64,000 nucleotides of DNA from Embiotoca jacksoni (lineage: Eukaryota; Chordata; Actinopteri; Embiotocidae): the NCBI GenBank assembly GCA_022577435.1, contig JAKOON010000008.1, positions 20,996,501 through 21,060,500 on the forward strand, in the 5' to 3' direction. Numbering within the stretch: the first letter of the stretch is position 1; every line of letters starts with the position of its first letter. A program made the translations under genes and the position numbers. Shown one piece after another: positions 1 to 12,500 of the stretch. Below the pieces are notes generated by a model that made no database searches, was not told the DNA's origin, and saw only the letters and a list, made by a program, of their open reading frames with translations.

Positions 1-371
1 CCATGATGAACTACACCTCCACTGATTTACAGGTAGACATAAATGCTAAGTTTGTTAATTGCCTCCATCATGTTTCAGTGTACTAGTTCAAAACCTTTTT
101 TATAGTCACTTTTTTTTTTTTAACTGCAGAAACGGATGTTTTTGCACTGTTTAACTGACATGGAAATGTACTGAACTCATAGCACAGCAGGTGACTTGCT
201 TCCCCCCCGCCCTCCCCCGACGTGTGAAAATTATGCGTTGTGGTTTTGGTTTTGCATCACTACCATCATGGAAATTTCCTTCACACATTTGTGCATTCAG
301 GTCCTGCAAGCAGTTTCAGTGAATGACAAGTAAAAACAACATACTGCGAGAAAAATGTTACTAGGAACAAT

Positions 372-1488
372 CTAATCTCTGGCGCTGAATGACTGAGACC
401 AGCCACACTCTCTAGCAGTGGGCATGGCCTTCTTTAAAGATCTCCAGAAGTTGCTGTTGGGTCTGGCAGGTTTGTCTGAGCTCCAGTCCAGACTGGGTAG
501 CACCCTCAAGGCCCTTCGGACGAGTGCGGGCAGCGGGGGGTCCGGCTGAGAGATGGATGCTGAGGCTCCATTGGTCCATATTAACAGGAGTTTGAGTTCA
601 GACTTTTGCAACAAGGCCTAAAAATGTGGTAAAGGTAGCAAATCATTAACACAAAAATGTCAGCCAGGAGACCGCGTCGAGTTTAACCATCTATTAAAGA
701 CGTGCATACATTTTTGTTTGGTGGTGACTGCGCGAGTGATGCTCTAGAAAGGTCTGAGCAAGCATGACAGCAATTCTGAGATCACAACCCCCCCCCCAGC
801 AGAGCCTGAAATTCACAACTTTGAATGAATGGACACAATAATCAGAGAAACATTTGTGAGTGAGCGAGGAGGCTGGGGAGGTTAGGGTTAGGGATTATGC
901 TATCCTAAATTGAATAAAAACAATAACTTCCTGACAAAAGAATTAATGTCACTGGTATGTTTCTGTATGCTGATTGCAAACTGTAAGGAGCGTTTTTATC
1001 CAAACACTGAATGTGTGAAATATACTCTATACTGCTGGGAAGTACCGCAAAAATGTGACATCATAGCTCATATCGACACTCCTGGTTTTCTATCACACTT
1101 TCATACATTGACCAGTTTGACTGATACATATAAAGTTGCAATGATATTAACAGAGTCTTTAAAAGCTCTTAAATTAACTTTGATCAGCAGCGGATAATAA
1201 TAAGCTTTTCACTTTTATGGGCTACATAGAAATTTGAGTTATTTTCCACATCCAGTACAGCTGCTGTTGCTGCACTGCATGCAAAAGGAAAAAAAACCTT
1301 CCATTCCTCATGTACCTTCTGAGAAATGCATGCTTTACCTGGACTCCTGATTCCAGTACAAACACAGTGTTGCTGTTGGCGAGGTAGTCGGCTGACAGGA
1401 CACAGATTAGCATTCGGCTTCTCTGTATTGCAAGGACCACATCATTTGTATATGCTGCAAAGAAAAACCAACATGAATCTTTGTGGAC

Positions 1489-1534
<46 letters not shown>

Positions 1535-4500
1535 ACACACTTGTTGCTCTGACCTCCTCCAGGAAGCACGTCCCTCTCCAGCAGACACAGCCGATAACCC
1601 CACTGGTCCTCTAACACCTGGGGAAGCAGCACTTCCAGTGGTCTCTGGGTGGCTTTACCTTCCCTGCTGGTCAGCAGGTCCAAGCTACATAAACATGCTG
1701 CCATTAAAAGAATGGGTGAATTTTCTTTCGCAGTGCCTTTACATGAAGATGTAATACAGGTATGATGAAACATGTAGGTGTACCTTCCTCATCATTAAAG
1801 GTTCCTGATCTGGAGGAAAAGGTCAAACCATCCATCACCTTTGCTGCTGTTGTTGGAGGGCTCCACACGTATGACAGAAACACATCAAACTCCTTCTCCT
1901 CTGGGAGGTGAGGAAATTTGTAAAAAACAGTTTAGACACCAAAACATTAGAGATTCAAACTTGGGCTCTTGATTGTACTTTTTTTTCTTAATGCCAGTGT
2001 GCTACCTACGTTCTTCAAGTTCATACAACAGAGTTTAGACTGCAGACAGACTATTTCAAGGTATTTTCATAACCGTTGTAACTTAATGTAACGCTGTGTA
2101 GGGTTAAATGAATTAAAAACTAATTTGTGCAGTGGTAGACCATCTTGAGATGAGGCCATATTGTTTGAAGAGGAGCAGCAGATGGCAGAGATGCATGCAG
2201 GCTAAATTTACCTTTAAGTTTCTATGTGTGTGTATTTGCATTCTGACCTCCATCATGTTTTCCATACTGGAAGTGGGATCTGTAGATAAGCTGTAGTTCC
2301 AGCCATTTCACATGCAAGATGATTCCCATCCCAGCTACCAGAAGGAAAGATGCAATGGTATACCCAACCAGTGGAGGCCATCTTTCTGCAAGCAGGTCCA
2401 CAATATACTTTTAGATTTTAATGTATCTTTACTGCAGGGATGATTAACTATAGGGTGCAAGTAAAGGTAGAAGCTGTAAACACAAAACGGACAAGTTGAA
2501 AAGGCAAATTTGTCAGATGATGTGCACATCAAACAGACACAGAGCAACATTACCGTGCATTTAAAGTGGTAAAGTGTTATTTGAGGGCAACTGGACTTGC
2601 GTGAGGTTCTTAAGGATGTTCTAAAGAAGCCTTTTGGATGAAATGTGAAACACCCTCAAGAACATAAACCAAGTCTAGTTGCTTCCAGATAACACAATGA
2701 TAGACCAGGACCCAGATGACTGAGAGTCTTCACAGACATAAAGTCCAATAGTCGCCCTCCTTTTAGCTCTGTTTGGACACTTTGAGTTTCTTAGCTGAAC
2801 ATAAACACAAATGAGAGCGGGGAGAATGAAGCAAACTAAATAATGGGGGGCCATAAAACCAAAAAAAATGTAGTTTAAAGAAATACAAATGTTGAGTGAG
2901 GATAGCTGCAGAGTCGAGCAATAAATCTTTGGGTTCACTTAGAAGAGTTTTCCCTTAAACATTTAATCAGTTGTAAATATAAAACTATTGATTAGTGCAG
3001 ATTTAAGTACCGAGTATAAGTCGGTGAACATACTGTAAGTACACGAACATGTGTGCTTTGAAAACCACTATAGAAAAAGGTTCTCTTGCAGATTGTGTCA
3101 CCAGTAAATTCACTGGATTGATAACATCATTGCTTTTATCTGATTAGATGCAGCTTTTTTATTTTGAGTAATAACATGAAAATAGGTCAAACGCTGGCCT
3201 CTTTTCAGCCACAGGATTATAAATAGGGGCTCTGACCTCCTGCAGGTTAACAGCAAACAGCTCTGGGCTTTGTTGCATGGTTGCACATCCAGCTGCTTCA
3301 GTCACTGGGTTGGAGCAGCTTATCTCCAGTGGCCCACTGGGTGCAGAGGCTGTAGGTGACAGCTCACCTTCCTCTTGTGCTCATTTGGTGCAATATATAA
3401 CATACAGTATCTGCCTGTTCAGCTATCTGACACTGTGCAGAGACTCTCCTTTAGATTTTTAATAGATTTTATCATAGTTATTTCACTGTACCATTTCTTT
3501 TTTTACATTTCATACAGAAATATTTTAAGAGCAATGTAACAATAATATCGGACAATATAGTATGAATAAAACATGAAAACATGAGGGTGACAACAGAAGA
3601 GGTGGTACCTTTAAGTTTCCTTATGAGCTTGATTGTGACGCTGTTGCTTCCAACAGTATTACTGGTGATGCAGGTGTATGTGTGGTCCAAGTGCTGCGGC
3701 GTCACCTCTGTTATGATGGCTCTCTGTCTGACCCCATACTCTCCAAGCGGCATTTTCTTCGGTCTGGAACACAGAACACATTTTTAACCGCTTCCAATTC
3801 TACAGCAACCGATCGAACAAGTGAAACCACATCATGGTGTTTACATCCACGAGCGCACACTGGCACGGTCAGCTCGGTCTCATTCCCAGAGCGTCAAATA
3901 CTGTCAGTTTGTCAAAGCCGTCGGCATCAGAGAGATATACACAGGGTGCACTTTGGCATTGCCACCGTGACCGTATATACAGTGATTGGTGACATACTTA
4001 ATTTTAACCCAAACTATGATCTTCTCCGCAACCTTACCAAGTAGTTTTGTTGCCTAAACCTAACTAAATTGCCCTCTATCACATTTAACCCAAACATAAC
4101 CTGTTCCTAAACTTAACCACAGGACTTTTGATGCCTCATCCTAAGATAACTTTATTTTCAACACCAGTGGGCAGTGACAAAACAACAGCAGGCTTTTTGA
4201 TGCCCTGCCATATGAACATGCTGCTACTACATGGGGAAGTTAATAGATGGAAAAAGCAAAACTGACTAAGACACAGCGGTGACTTACTGAGGTGTCAACA
4301 TTTGTTGTGGAGTCATCTTCTCCATGCTGTCGCCATAACTTGTGTACCACTGCACCTTTGGTGAAAGCTGTATTTTGAAGGGAAAATAAACCTCACATGT
4401 CAGATTGTGAGGGCGACCTAGAATGAGCAAAGGAAAAACATTATTAGCGGCTCCTTTAGAAGTGATAAACGAGAGTGATAACATATTCTGTATGTTGTTC

Positions 4501-7500
4501 TTTGTGTCAGTTTTGGAAGATGCTCAAACAAGTCATTCAAAGTTCAGACTATTGTGTGATTGTTCAGAACTATTTCAGATATGTAAGAATAAACAGTAGT
4601 GACATGTTGTGCATTGAAAGTCAAGTACAACAAGTCATCATTGGAACATGTTAGAAATGCTTGAAAGTCAAAGAGCCAAATCAGTTCTGAGTCAAAACAA
4701 TTATAACCAAATACTGACCATTGATTACACAGCTTTTCAACAGGTGATTGTCAACAAAGAATCAGAACTCTTTGGCCCTCATCTGGTAGAGCCAGCATGA
4801 GCTGGAGACCTATCAAGCTGATTGTAATCTGTAACTAAGTGTTGACTTTTGTGTGGCAACTTGAAATTCACAAACACCCTTTTTTTTGTATTTACATGAT
4901 AATTCTACTAGCTGTATGATTATGTCATAGTACATTTTAATAAACTTACCAAGCTCCACTTCTTCTGTCATATTGTCATTGGGATACGTAATCCTGGGAG
5001 GCCTAGGCACTGTGTGATACGCTGTGTGGGAATGAGAAACAAGGTCACATATTCATTCTCTAATTTAGAGTGCGTCTGAAAAATGTACAAACAAATCAGA
5101 TCTGTGCTCTGCTCTGACATACGGTCACATCCGCATGTAAGAAAAAACATTTTATGAGATGGGATGAAATAAGACAAGTCCACGGGGTCGGGGTGGTTGG
5201 ATGGATCAAGCAAAGGATATCAAGGAAACTGTTGTTTGCGACCGTTAGAGGGCAAAAGTCAAGGTTGATTTTGTGCAATGTATTTACTTATTTGATGTAT
5301 GTAACGTTACTTAATGACTTAATTACTGTATCTTCTATCTTCTAGTGGACAGACAGGTGTATTACACGCTTTGGTGTGAGACCAGGTTGTTCAAGTCAAT
5401 CAACTTAAAAAATTAAATGATCAATACTACAGTAAGCACATACAAATATTTTGGTCAATGTTTTTAAGATATCTGAAATGTTTACATATCAAACAGATGT
5501 CCTATTTATCTCTGTCAAAACAGCCATACTTACACAGAATTGTGTATTTGACAGGCATATATTTGTAATATTTGTTAGATCTGTAGACTTTCTCAGATAA
5601 ATATGTCATTGTTCCACTTCAACATTTTAAACATCATTTACATTATTTCCTCGGTATTCAAGGCAAACCTGTTTTCATACTTCTAAGCTATGAATGCAAG
5701 ATTTATGTAAACACAATGAGGGATCTATGTTCCACTTTCCTCTAATTAAACTGATGGTTAGATCAGTTTAACAAATAATTTTGTTATCAGGTCTGCGAGA
5801 GCTTCAAAAACTTCCTTTCGGTACTAAAAACGAACACTACATCATGTCCCTCAGAGATTTGTTTTACACTCACTACAGGTTTTAGTCTGGAATTTGGAGT
5901 GTGCACCATACTTTTATAAGCTGAGAACTTTCCATCTTGCTTTGAACCCCAAAAACACCAGATTTCCTCCACAGGAAGTGGTTAGCTCTTTGGGTGGTTT
6001 CATGTGCATTCATCGCTCCAATCTGCAAGAATTCATGTTTCAGACTGATAAGAAGCCAATTTTTGAAGTTAGATATGTTAAGATAACTGAAGGACTACTG
6101 AACCACAGTATGTTGTTTCCCCGATAACAAAGCAAACATCAAGAAGTTATTTGTCGTGTTCAGGTTTTTTCCCGGAGTAGACATTTTCAGAAATTAATTT
6201 CTGTTATTTGTGTTTGTTCTGACTTGGTGGAGAAAAGACAGAAAACCATTTATTTTTGTGTGTTATTTGTATGTTTTTTCTATCACATATAAAACGACAG
6301 CACTTACGAATCACTCTGACGTTAACAGCCGTCCTGAAGATCCACGTGACTCCTTGCTCAATTATTTTGCTATCACAGAAATACACACCAAAATCCAACT
6401 CTCGGACTTGGCAGAAATGTAACCACCCTCCCTTTTTACAGACGGATATTCGCTTCTCCAACATAGATTCATGCTGTAAGAAAACACATGTTTGAGTTTC
6501 TGAGGTGATGTTAGATGCTTATATTGTGAAGTCCTGTTCTTCTATGTACTTTACCTTGTACCAAATAACATCTGTGTTGTTGCTGCAGGTGAGGCCCGGG
6601 CAGGAAATTTTCCCAAAGATATTCACACGCAGGTTTACTTTGCTCTCCTCACCATGAAAACATCCCAGATTGACTCTCTCCACCACCTGTAGATGGAATG
6701 CCAGCTGGCCACTGGACAGCAGAGACCTGAACACTTAACAGATAGTCATTCAGTAACAGACATTTACACACCGCACAAAAGAATATAAACTTAAGTTTTT
6801 AACATTGTGACCATCAATAATATCTCATCTGAAAAGTTAACTTAAAGTCTCTAAACTCAAAACATCACTCACATGCCCATATGTACTGCTGTAGTTATTC
6901 CTCCTCTCCATAGATGGAGACAAAATCCAGACAAAATTTGTGTGAGGCTTCAGCAGATTAAGTGGGCATATTAACCAAAATCAGTCTTTTGATACATACC
7001 TGTGTTTCCACAGACTGTTTCCCGGTAACATAAAAAGATTTTGTACAAAAAGTGTAAATTTGGAAGATGGGGGGAAGCTGGGATCTCTTTGTGCCCAGCA
7101 TGTACAAGATAAACAAATACAGAAGCCAGAAACTGTTCCATTAAGCATAGTCTATGGGCATGGGAGTGTTGTTTAAGGAAGTGAAACTGTCATTTAAAAC
7201 CCCTTAATAAATCACATTGTGTTCCCCCCCCCAAAAAAAAAATCATCATCGCACTATGTTGTTACGCAAACATCTAAGTTAAACCTGATTTTATGAATAT
7301 CAATCAAAAGCGTTAAATGGAGCATTATTTACCCCGTGAGGCTTGTGTACTTTCCAGAATGTTTGGCTTCAGCTTGAAACACTTCCCCACAGTCAAAGCA
7401 TTGTGCGCCTTTATTTCCTTCTCCAGCCTTGGAACACATTTGCTCGTTCAAAGATTTATTAACGCATGGCATCATAAAGATTTCTCCCTCCACAGCTCTG

Positions 7501-7767
7501 TAGTGCAGATATGCAGCATCCGGCTGAGGAGCTAAACACAGTCACATTTCTGCTATATTTTATTTCTGTGGTCAAAATAGCCTACTACACCATTCATAAA
7601 TAGTTCTTCATTTGAAAAATTAAACCCTGTACAAAGCCCTGTTTTCCAGCTGTTATGTTCAAACATTTGTGCTGAAATTATATACCTGTTCGTTGCTGAC
7701 TTCTCTCACAACATCCGTCCAAGAAAATGGGAAAAATACAAAAACACAGAACGTATGCAGAGTCCAT
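372..7767 (-). CDS. il18rap: Interleukin-18 receptor accessory protein (IL-18R beta), 12 coding exons, 561 aa
   Basis: Signalling partner chain of the IL-18 receptor at the cell surface. Exons in transcription order: 7767-7686, 7531-7333, 6726-6555, 6473-6308, 5009-4950, 4417-4288, 3763-3609, 2385-2248, 1900-1784, 1658-1554, 1454-1339, 617-372. The total is 1686 nt, an exact multiple of three, and all junctions are GT-AG with matching phases. Residues 1-27 are signal peptide, three Ig domains span about 28-321, a TM segment lies near 327-347 (GYTIASFLLVAGMGIIL), and the TIR spans about 370-545. TIR box 1 reads FDVFLSY, box 2 GYRLCLLERDVLPGG and box 3 FWRSLKKAMP. Ig2 (KISCPGLTC...VIWYK, GVYFCD) and the linker EEVELG follow the IL18RAP pattern. 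Human IL18RAP is about 599 aa, so this looks full length. The start has a good context (GGCAGCATGG). Oddity: the first Ig domain reads GKYTS where YxC is expected. IL1RAP is a less likely alternative. Confidence 0.9.
1491..1540. repeat. Poly-C / (AC)10 tract inside a 99-nt il18rap intron
   Basis: Thirty consecutive C followed by ten AC units on the plus strand. On the coding (minus) strand this is (GT)10 then G30, starting 13 nt after the splice donor of the exon ending at 1554. It fills half of the short intron 1455-1553. Confidence 0.95.
2600..2740. repeat. Dispersed fish repeat fragment (unclassified)
   Basis: The stretch containing GAAGCCTTTTGGATGAAATG and the following CACCCTCAAGAAC looks like a sequence widespread in teleost genomes, in which 'aagcctcttggatgagaggcgaaacgtcttcaag' is a familiar form. 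It lies in the il18rap intron between the TM exon and the last Ig exon. Classification is from memory only. Confidence 0.45.
3841..4230. repeat. Dispersed fish repeat with 'cctaaacctaacc'-type segments
   Basis: Intronic stretch of il18rap rich in short AACC/CTAA words (ttgcctaaacctaac, cctaaacttaacc). A related reverse-oriented stretch occurs at about 57600-57670 (ggttaggtttaagaaaagatcatggtttgggtt). It is probably a copy of a common teleost interspersed element; I cannot assign a class. Confidence 0.4.
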
Positions 7768-9544
7768 GCTGCCTCTTTGAATCTGTGAAGATTGGTCGCT
7801 GGTGTCAGTCGTGGTGATGAACCAGCCCTCTTACATTTCAGTTTTTTTCCCCTTTATTTACTGAAGTGTAACGAGATCTGGAGTTCCTGGTATTTTGACA
7901 GAGATGTTGTTGGTGGTACCGTACAGTTTCCTGTTTGGTTGTTTCTCTGTAAGGTGCTTTAATATTTGTGTTCCTTGTACTTGTTAGCCACTTCCTGCGT
8001 ATTTCTTAGTAATGTTGTGTTGTTAAAGGAAACATTAACCTGTATAGTTGTGATTTCAAGCACAGAATCTACCAAATAAAAAAAGTATGCTCCACTGACA
8101 GGGGCCACAGAAGATATGTATTAATTTAAAGAACAAACAGATTCGATAGATTTTAAAGACTGTGAGGTGTTTTTCTAGCAACACACAAACAGATTCCTAT
8201 GGGTAAATTTAGAGACTGAAAGCATGCTGTATATGCTTGAATTGTGGTAAATATGCATGTACTGGTGGATACACCACTTCTCTGGGTCCCACCAGCATTT
8301 TTTTCTGTCCTACCTCTCCTCTGTTTCTTTTGTTTCCTGATGTCTACAAAAGATTATGTGGGCTTGAAAAGGCTTTTTTCTATTTACTACTTTGCATTAT
8401 CGTGACTATTTGCCACATACTGTAACTGGAGTTTGAACGTGACTGGGCAGGTAGCTGGCTACAACTGATCAAATTTGTCAGCAAGTTACTTCAGTCAGGG
8501 AAATCCATTGTTACTGTCCAGAAATTTAAAACCTGCCTTTATCCACCCCTCTCTAAAATCAAAGACCGATAGTTACATGATTGAAATATTCAGATTGAAG
8601 AGCTTGGGTTAACCATTTACATGGTATGTGATGTACGGTCTGGTGTTTACATGCGTGGATCGGAACAGTTGTGTCACTATAGACTGTACATTAACGTGGA
8701 GGTAGCTTCTGGGTCGGAAAAATGCTCTGGCTTCAAAGACTTCCATTCAACTTCTGTCATGAAATACAACATCAATAAATGATTTGCACAAATCATAGTA
8801 CTATCATTTGCTAATTTCACTCCTCCATATTTGTTTTCCGTAGATTCATTAAAAAAATAATCATGTCATTAATTAGATATTAGGCCTCAAAAAGTGGTAT
8901 GTTTTTGGGGTCAGTTTGATGACAGGCATGTGGTGCAGTCAGGTTTTCGCTATCAGATTCACCACTCGCTCCTCTCCAACTCGTCCAAACACGGTCATAT
9001 CTGGCTCCAAAATAGCAAGATGGCTGGTAACTTCATCTTCTGGACTTAAATAGTAAAGTTTTGGTTGTGAAAGCACAAAATCAAAACAATAAGCTAAAAT
9101 GGGTTAAAATATTTGTATGGCTTTTTTTCTGGTCATACAGCATCAGTGTTTTAGTGTAAAGAACATGAACACAGATATAACAAAACAATTTATTTTGAAG
9201 TACAATTAAAAACATATTTTGCCCTGAGGCATCACATAGTATTGTATTTGATGGTGCAGTTGAAGATAGAGGCAATGGATGATGAGGATAGAAATAGGAT
9301 GAAAAACACCATGACATAAAATGTGTAAAATCAAAATGGAAAAGTCCTGGCGTACCACTAAAGTATAGAACAGAAATGTTATTTCACATGCTGCTAATCG
9401 TTTTAGCTGTATTGAGAATACACTGGTTGGACCATTATGGATATATGTCAGTTTAAGCGTAAGGGCTGATATAATGCTGTATATTCTGACTTGGTTAAAC
9501 ATTTTACCACGAGGTAACCTCCTGGACTGTCTGTGGTAAAAGCT
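7768..9544. other. Intergenic region between il18rap and the next IL-1R-like gene
   Basis: No coding exon recognised. It should hold the il18rap 5' UTR and promoter next to 7768, and the 3' UTR of the upstream receptor gene at the other end. The part at about 8680-9030 resembles a dispersed repeat. No clear TATA box or CpG island was seen. Confidence 0.6.
9189..9194 (-). terminator. Candidate polyadenylation signal of the middle IL-1R-like gene
   Basis: TTTATT on the plus strand reads AATAAA on the minus strand, about 350 nt after the stop codon at 9545. It is the first canonical signal I noticed downstream of this gene. Confidence 0.45.
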
Positions 9545-12500
9545 CTATTTCTGTGGGGCAGGTAGGTAATAGCGTAGCTGCTTCCAGAAGGAGGTTGAGG
9601 GCGACATTGAGCTACTGCCCTTCCAGGTGACACAGTCTCCAACCTCGCTAAGAATTTGTAAGGCCTCTGGTAATGAACCCGATCTTGATACTTGTGTCAT
9701 CTCAGTGTTGATGAAAACCAAGCGAGTCTGCCGCTCCACCAGGGCTGCGTGGATGGCACTCAGCAGGCCAGATCCAGGAGCAGGATCTGCAGAGGTGGGA
9801 ACCAAAACCACCGTCCGGCTCTGCTCTATGCAGTCCAACACTGCCTCTGCTGCAGCTGCAGGCAACCAAAAAACAGATTCAACTTTATTTTATTAATGTT
9901 ATTTTAGGTTGATATTCTTCAAAGGATTTCTTAAACACTTACCTTTCCCTGGTAGGACATCACGCTCATAAAGACAGAGATGGTAACCAAATCTCTCTTC
10001 CAAAACATTCTCCAGCCATCTTCTGTCACAAACATTTAGTCCTCCATCTGTGACGCTCTCGTAGCACATCAAATAGGCGTCATAGCTTTTTTCATCTAAG
10101 TAAACAACAACAAGCTCTGTCACTTCCTTCACGTCCTCTGCAGCCCACAGAAAAGCAACTTTTTACCTCTTAAACACACATTTTTAGGTCAAATGAAACA
10201 AAAATGTTCGTCTTACCTGCTGCGCTCCAACGGCAGTTGAGAGTGTCTCTTAGGTAAAGAAAGATGTCAACTTTAAATTTCACATATATAGCTATTGTCA
10301 CAACCACCATCACCACCATGCTGATGAAGCATGAAACCAGGGAAACATACGAAGGACGAGCTGCAGGGAAACCATGGAGAGAGTAAAATGATTAAACAGT
10401 AACTTAAACAGTCATTAATAGTAACAGATGTCAGTCACTTGATTCTGGCTCAAATACGAGGTGTGGTCAAAAAGTTTGAAGACCGTTCCTGTTGCCCTCG
10501 AACATCGACGGAGTAAGTAAGCTTTAAGTATCCCAAGTTACATTACTTGATCAACATCAGCACCTGTGTTACACACATTTGTGTGACCACCGTACAAGCG
10601 CAGTTGGCGCTCACCATGGAGTTGAGCAGGGAGCACTCAATAAATTATGTGTCAAAACTCCCTTTAGACCCTTTAGAAAACCTGTTGCAATGAAGTAATG
10701 AGCCTGGTAAGGTGTTTTAAGTGGCATTCAGGTTTACAAAGGGGCAGAACGTCAATGTCCAAAACCAAAGACAGCGCGTTGGGTCAGGAGCATAACCAAG
10801 TGTTTTTTTTTTTAACATTCGCAGGGTTGTGGACCGTGAATTTGTCTCTCGGGGTCAAACACTCAACGTCGAGTTCTACTGTGACCGTCTGAGGCGTCTG
10901 AGGGAAAACATTCAGTGCGAACGACCTGAATGGTGGCACGATAGCAATTTGGTTCTCCAACATGGCAATGCACCCACTTAACGTGAGTTTTTTCACCTGC
11001 ACAATGGATGCTCTTGGTCATTCACAACAGGAACAGTCTCTGAACTTTTTGATTGCACCTCCTACAATGCTAAAATGATAAAAAAGTCATTTAAATATTT
11101 GATTGACAACAAAAAAAAATAATTATTTGCTTATATTTTGTTGACTAAAAATTTAAGCAATAATGAAAATCATTCAAAAAGCAAAACTCGGCATACCTTT
11201 CTGGGTCAGAGTGATGTTGACAGACTTTGGGTAATCACTGTCATGTAGCAGTCTACACGTATATTGTTTCGACAGATCTTCCTCTAACACTTCTTTGAAG
11301 ACTAGAGAAGCTGTCATCCTTTTAGAATCATCGTTGCTGTGTAGGACAGGATGTGAAGGAGGGTAACAAGCTATTTTATAGGTGTGATGAGTGTTTATGT
11401 GACACTTTCACCACTTTCACACATTTTCACTACTAAACTTGCATAACTAAAGCGTGTACATGTGAGTCCAGTCTTACCATGTTTCTTTGTAGAAAACCCT
11501 TGAGCTTTCTGTTGTGGTCACAAATGACCTTTCAATCAACCAGAAGAGCGAATGCTGGCATGAAAACGTTTCAGCTACACAATCAATCACCTTTGTTGAA
11601 CCTAGATGTAGAAATTTATACAAAAATTAAAGTAAGAGTGCAGACAGGCGGTAAATGTTTGTATCCATGCTGCATATATGAAACTCACCCAGCTCTACAT
11701 CAAATACTTCACCCTCACGTGGTGAAGCGATAACTGCATGTTTCTGTTCTTTTTCTGCGCATGAATGAAGAACATACTTTACCAATTCTGTTGCATTTGA
11801 ACTTCTGTAAAAAATAAAGGTACTAAAGAAGTGTTTTTCTTACTATTTGGTTGGACATCAAGTACCACATTAAGGGTCTCATTATATATTTGACCATGAT
11901 ACAGATAATGCTTGATGCAGGTGTAATTGCCGCTGTCATTCTTGTTCACAATCCCGAAGTAATGGTCACTTGGTGATGACTCGTTCTCGTGACATAGAAA
12001 ATGAAATTGGAAATTTAAGCAAAAATTTGCTAATGCATATGCTAAAATTTGGTAAAACATTCCAACCCTGCAACAATATTATACAATCCGATCTCATTCA
12101 CACTAAAAATCTGCTGTGTTTTAATACCTTGTACCATGTGGTGCCATTCCTGGTAATATTAGGGGTATGTACACAAAGCACATCGGGGCATTTCAGTGTG
12201 CATGACTCGTTTGTGTAACACGTTCGGAGGTGCTGGGTAGTCTCGTCATACTCTCTGGACTGTGTTCTGTACACTGTCAGCCTGAACCAGGACTGGTGGC
12301 TCCTGCCATGTCATTAAAGAGGGTTAATGCGTGTAAGATATGCTAAGGTCAAATTACTTTCACATCAGTTTCATTAGGACCAGCTGACTTTGCCATTTAT
12401 TAGTTGAGGAATGTTTGGATCTTACCTGAGAAAACATGAGTAATTCCCCTGATGGTTCACAGACACACTGAGAATCACAAGGCTGTTCCCATGAACCACC

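Noticed and set aside
880..893. Interstitial telomere-like GGTTAGGGTTAGGG
   Set aside because: Only two units; expected by chance and not evidence of a chromosome end.
1326..1754. 142-codon plus-strand open frame with poly-Pro and His-Thr repeats
   Set aside because: It is the antisense shadow of il18rap TIR exons plus the poly-C/AC tract; the minus strand carries the real exons.
10784..11002. 72-codon minus-strand frame repeated at 15705-15989
   Set aside because: Identical in both copies only because of the tandem duplication; it is antisense to the dead mariner transposase.
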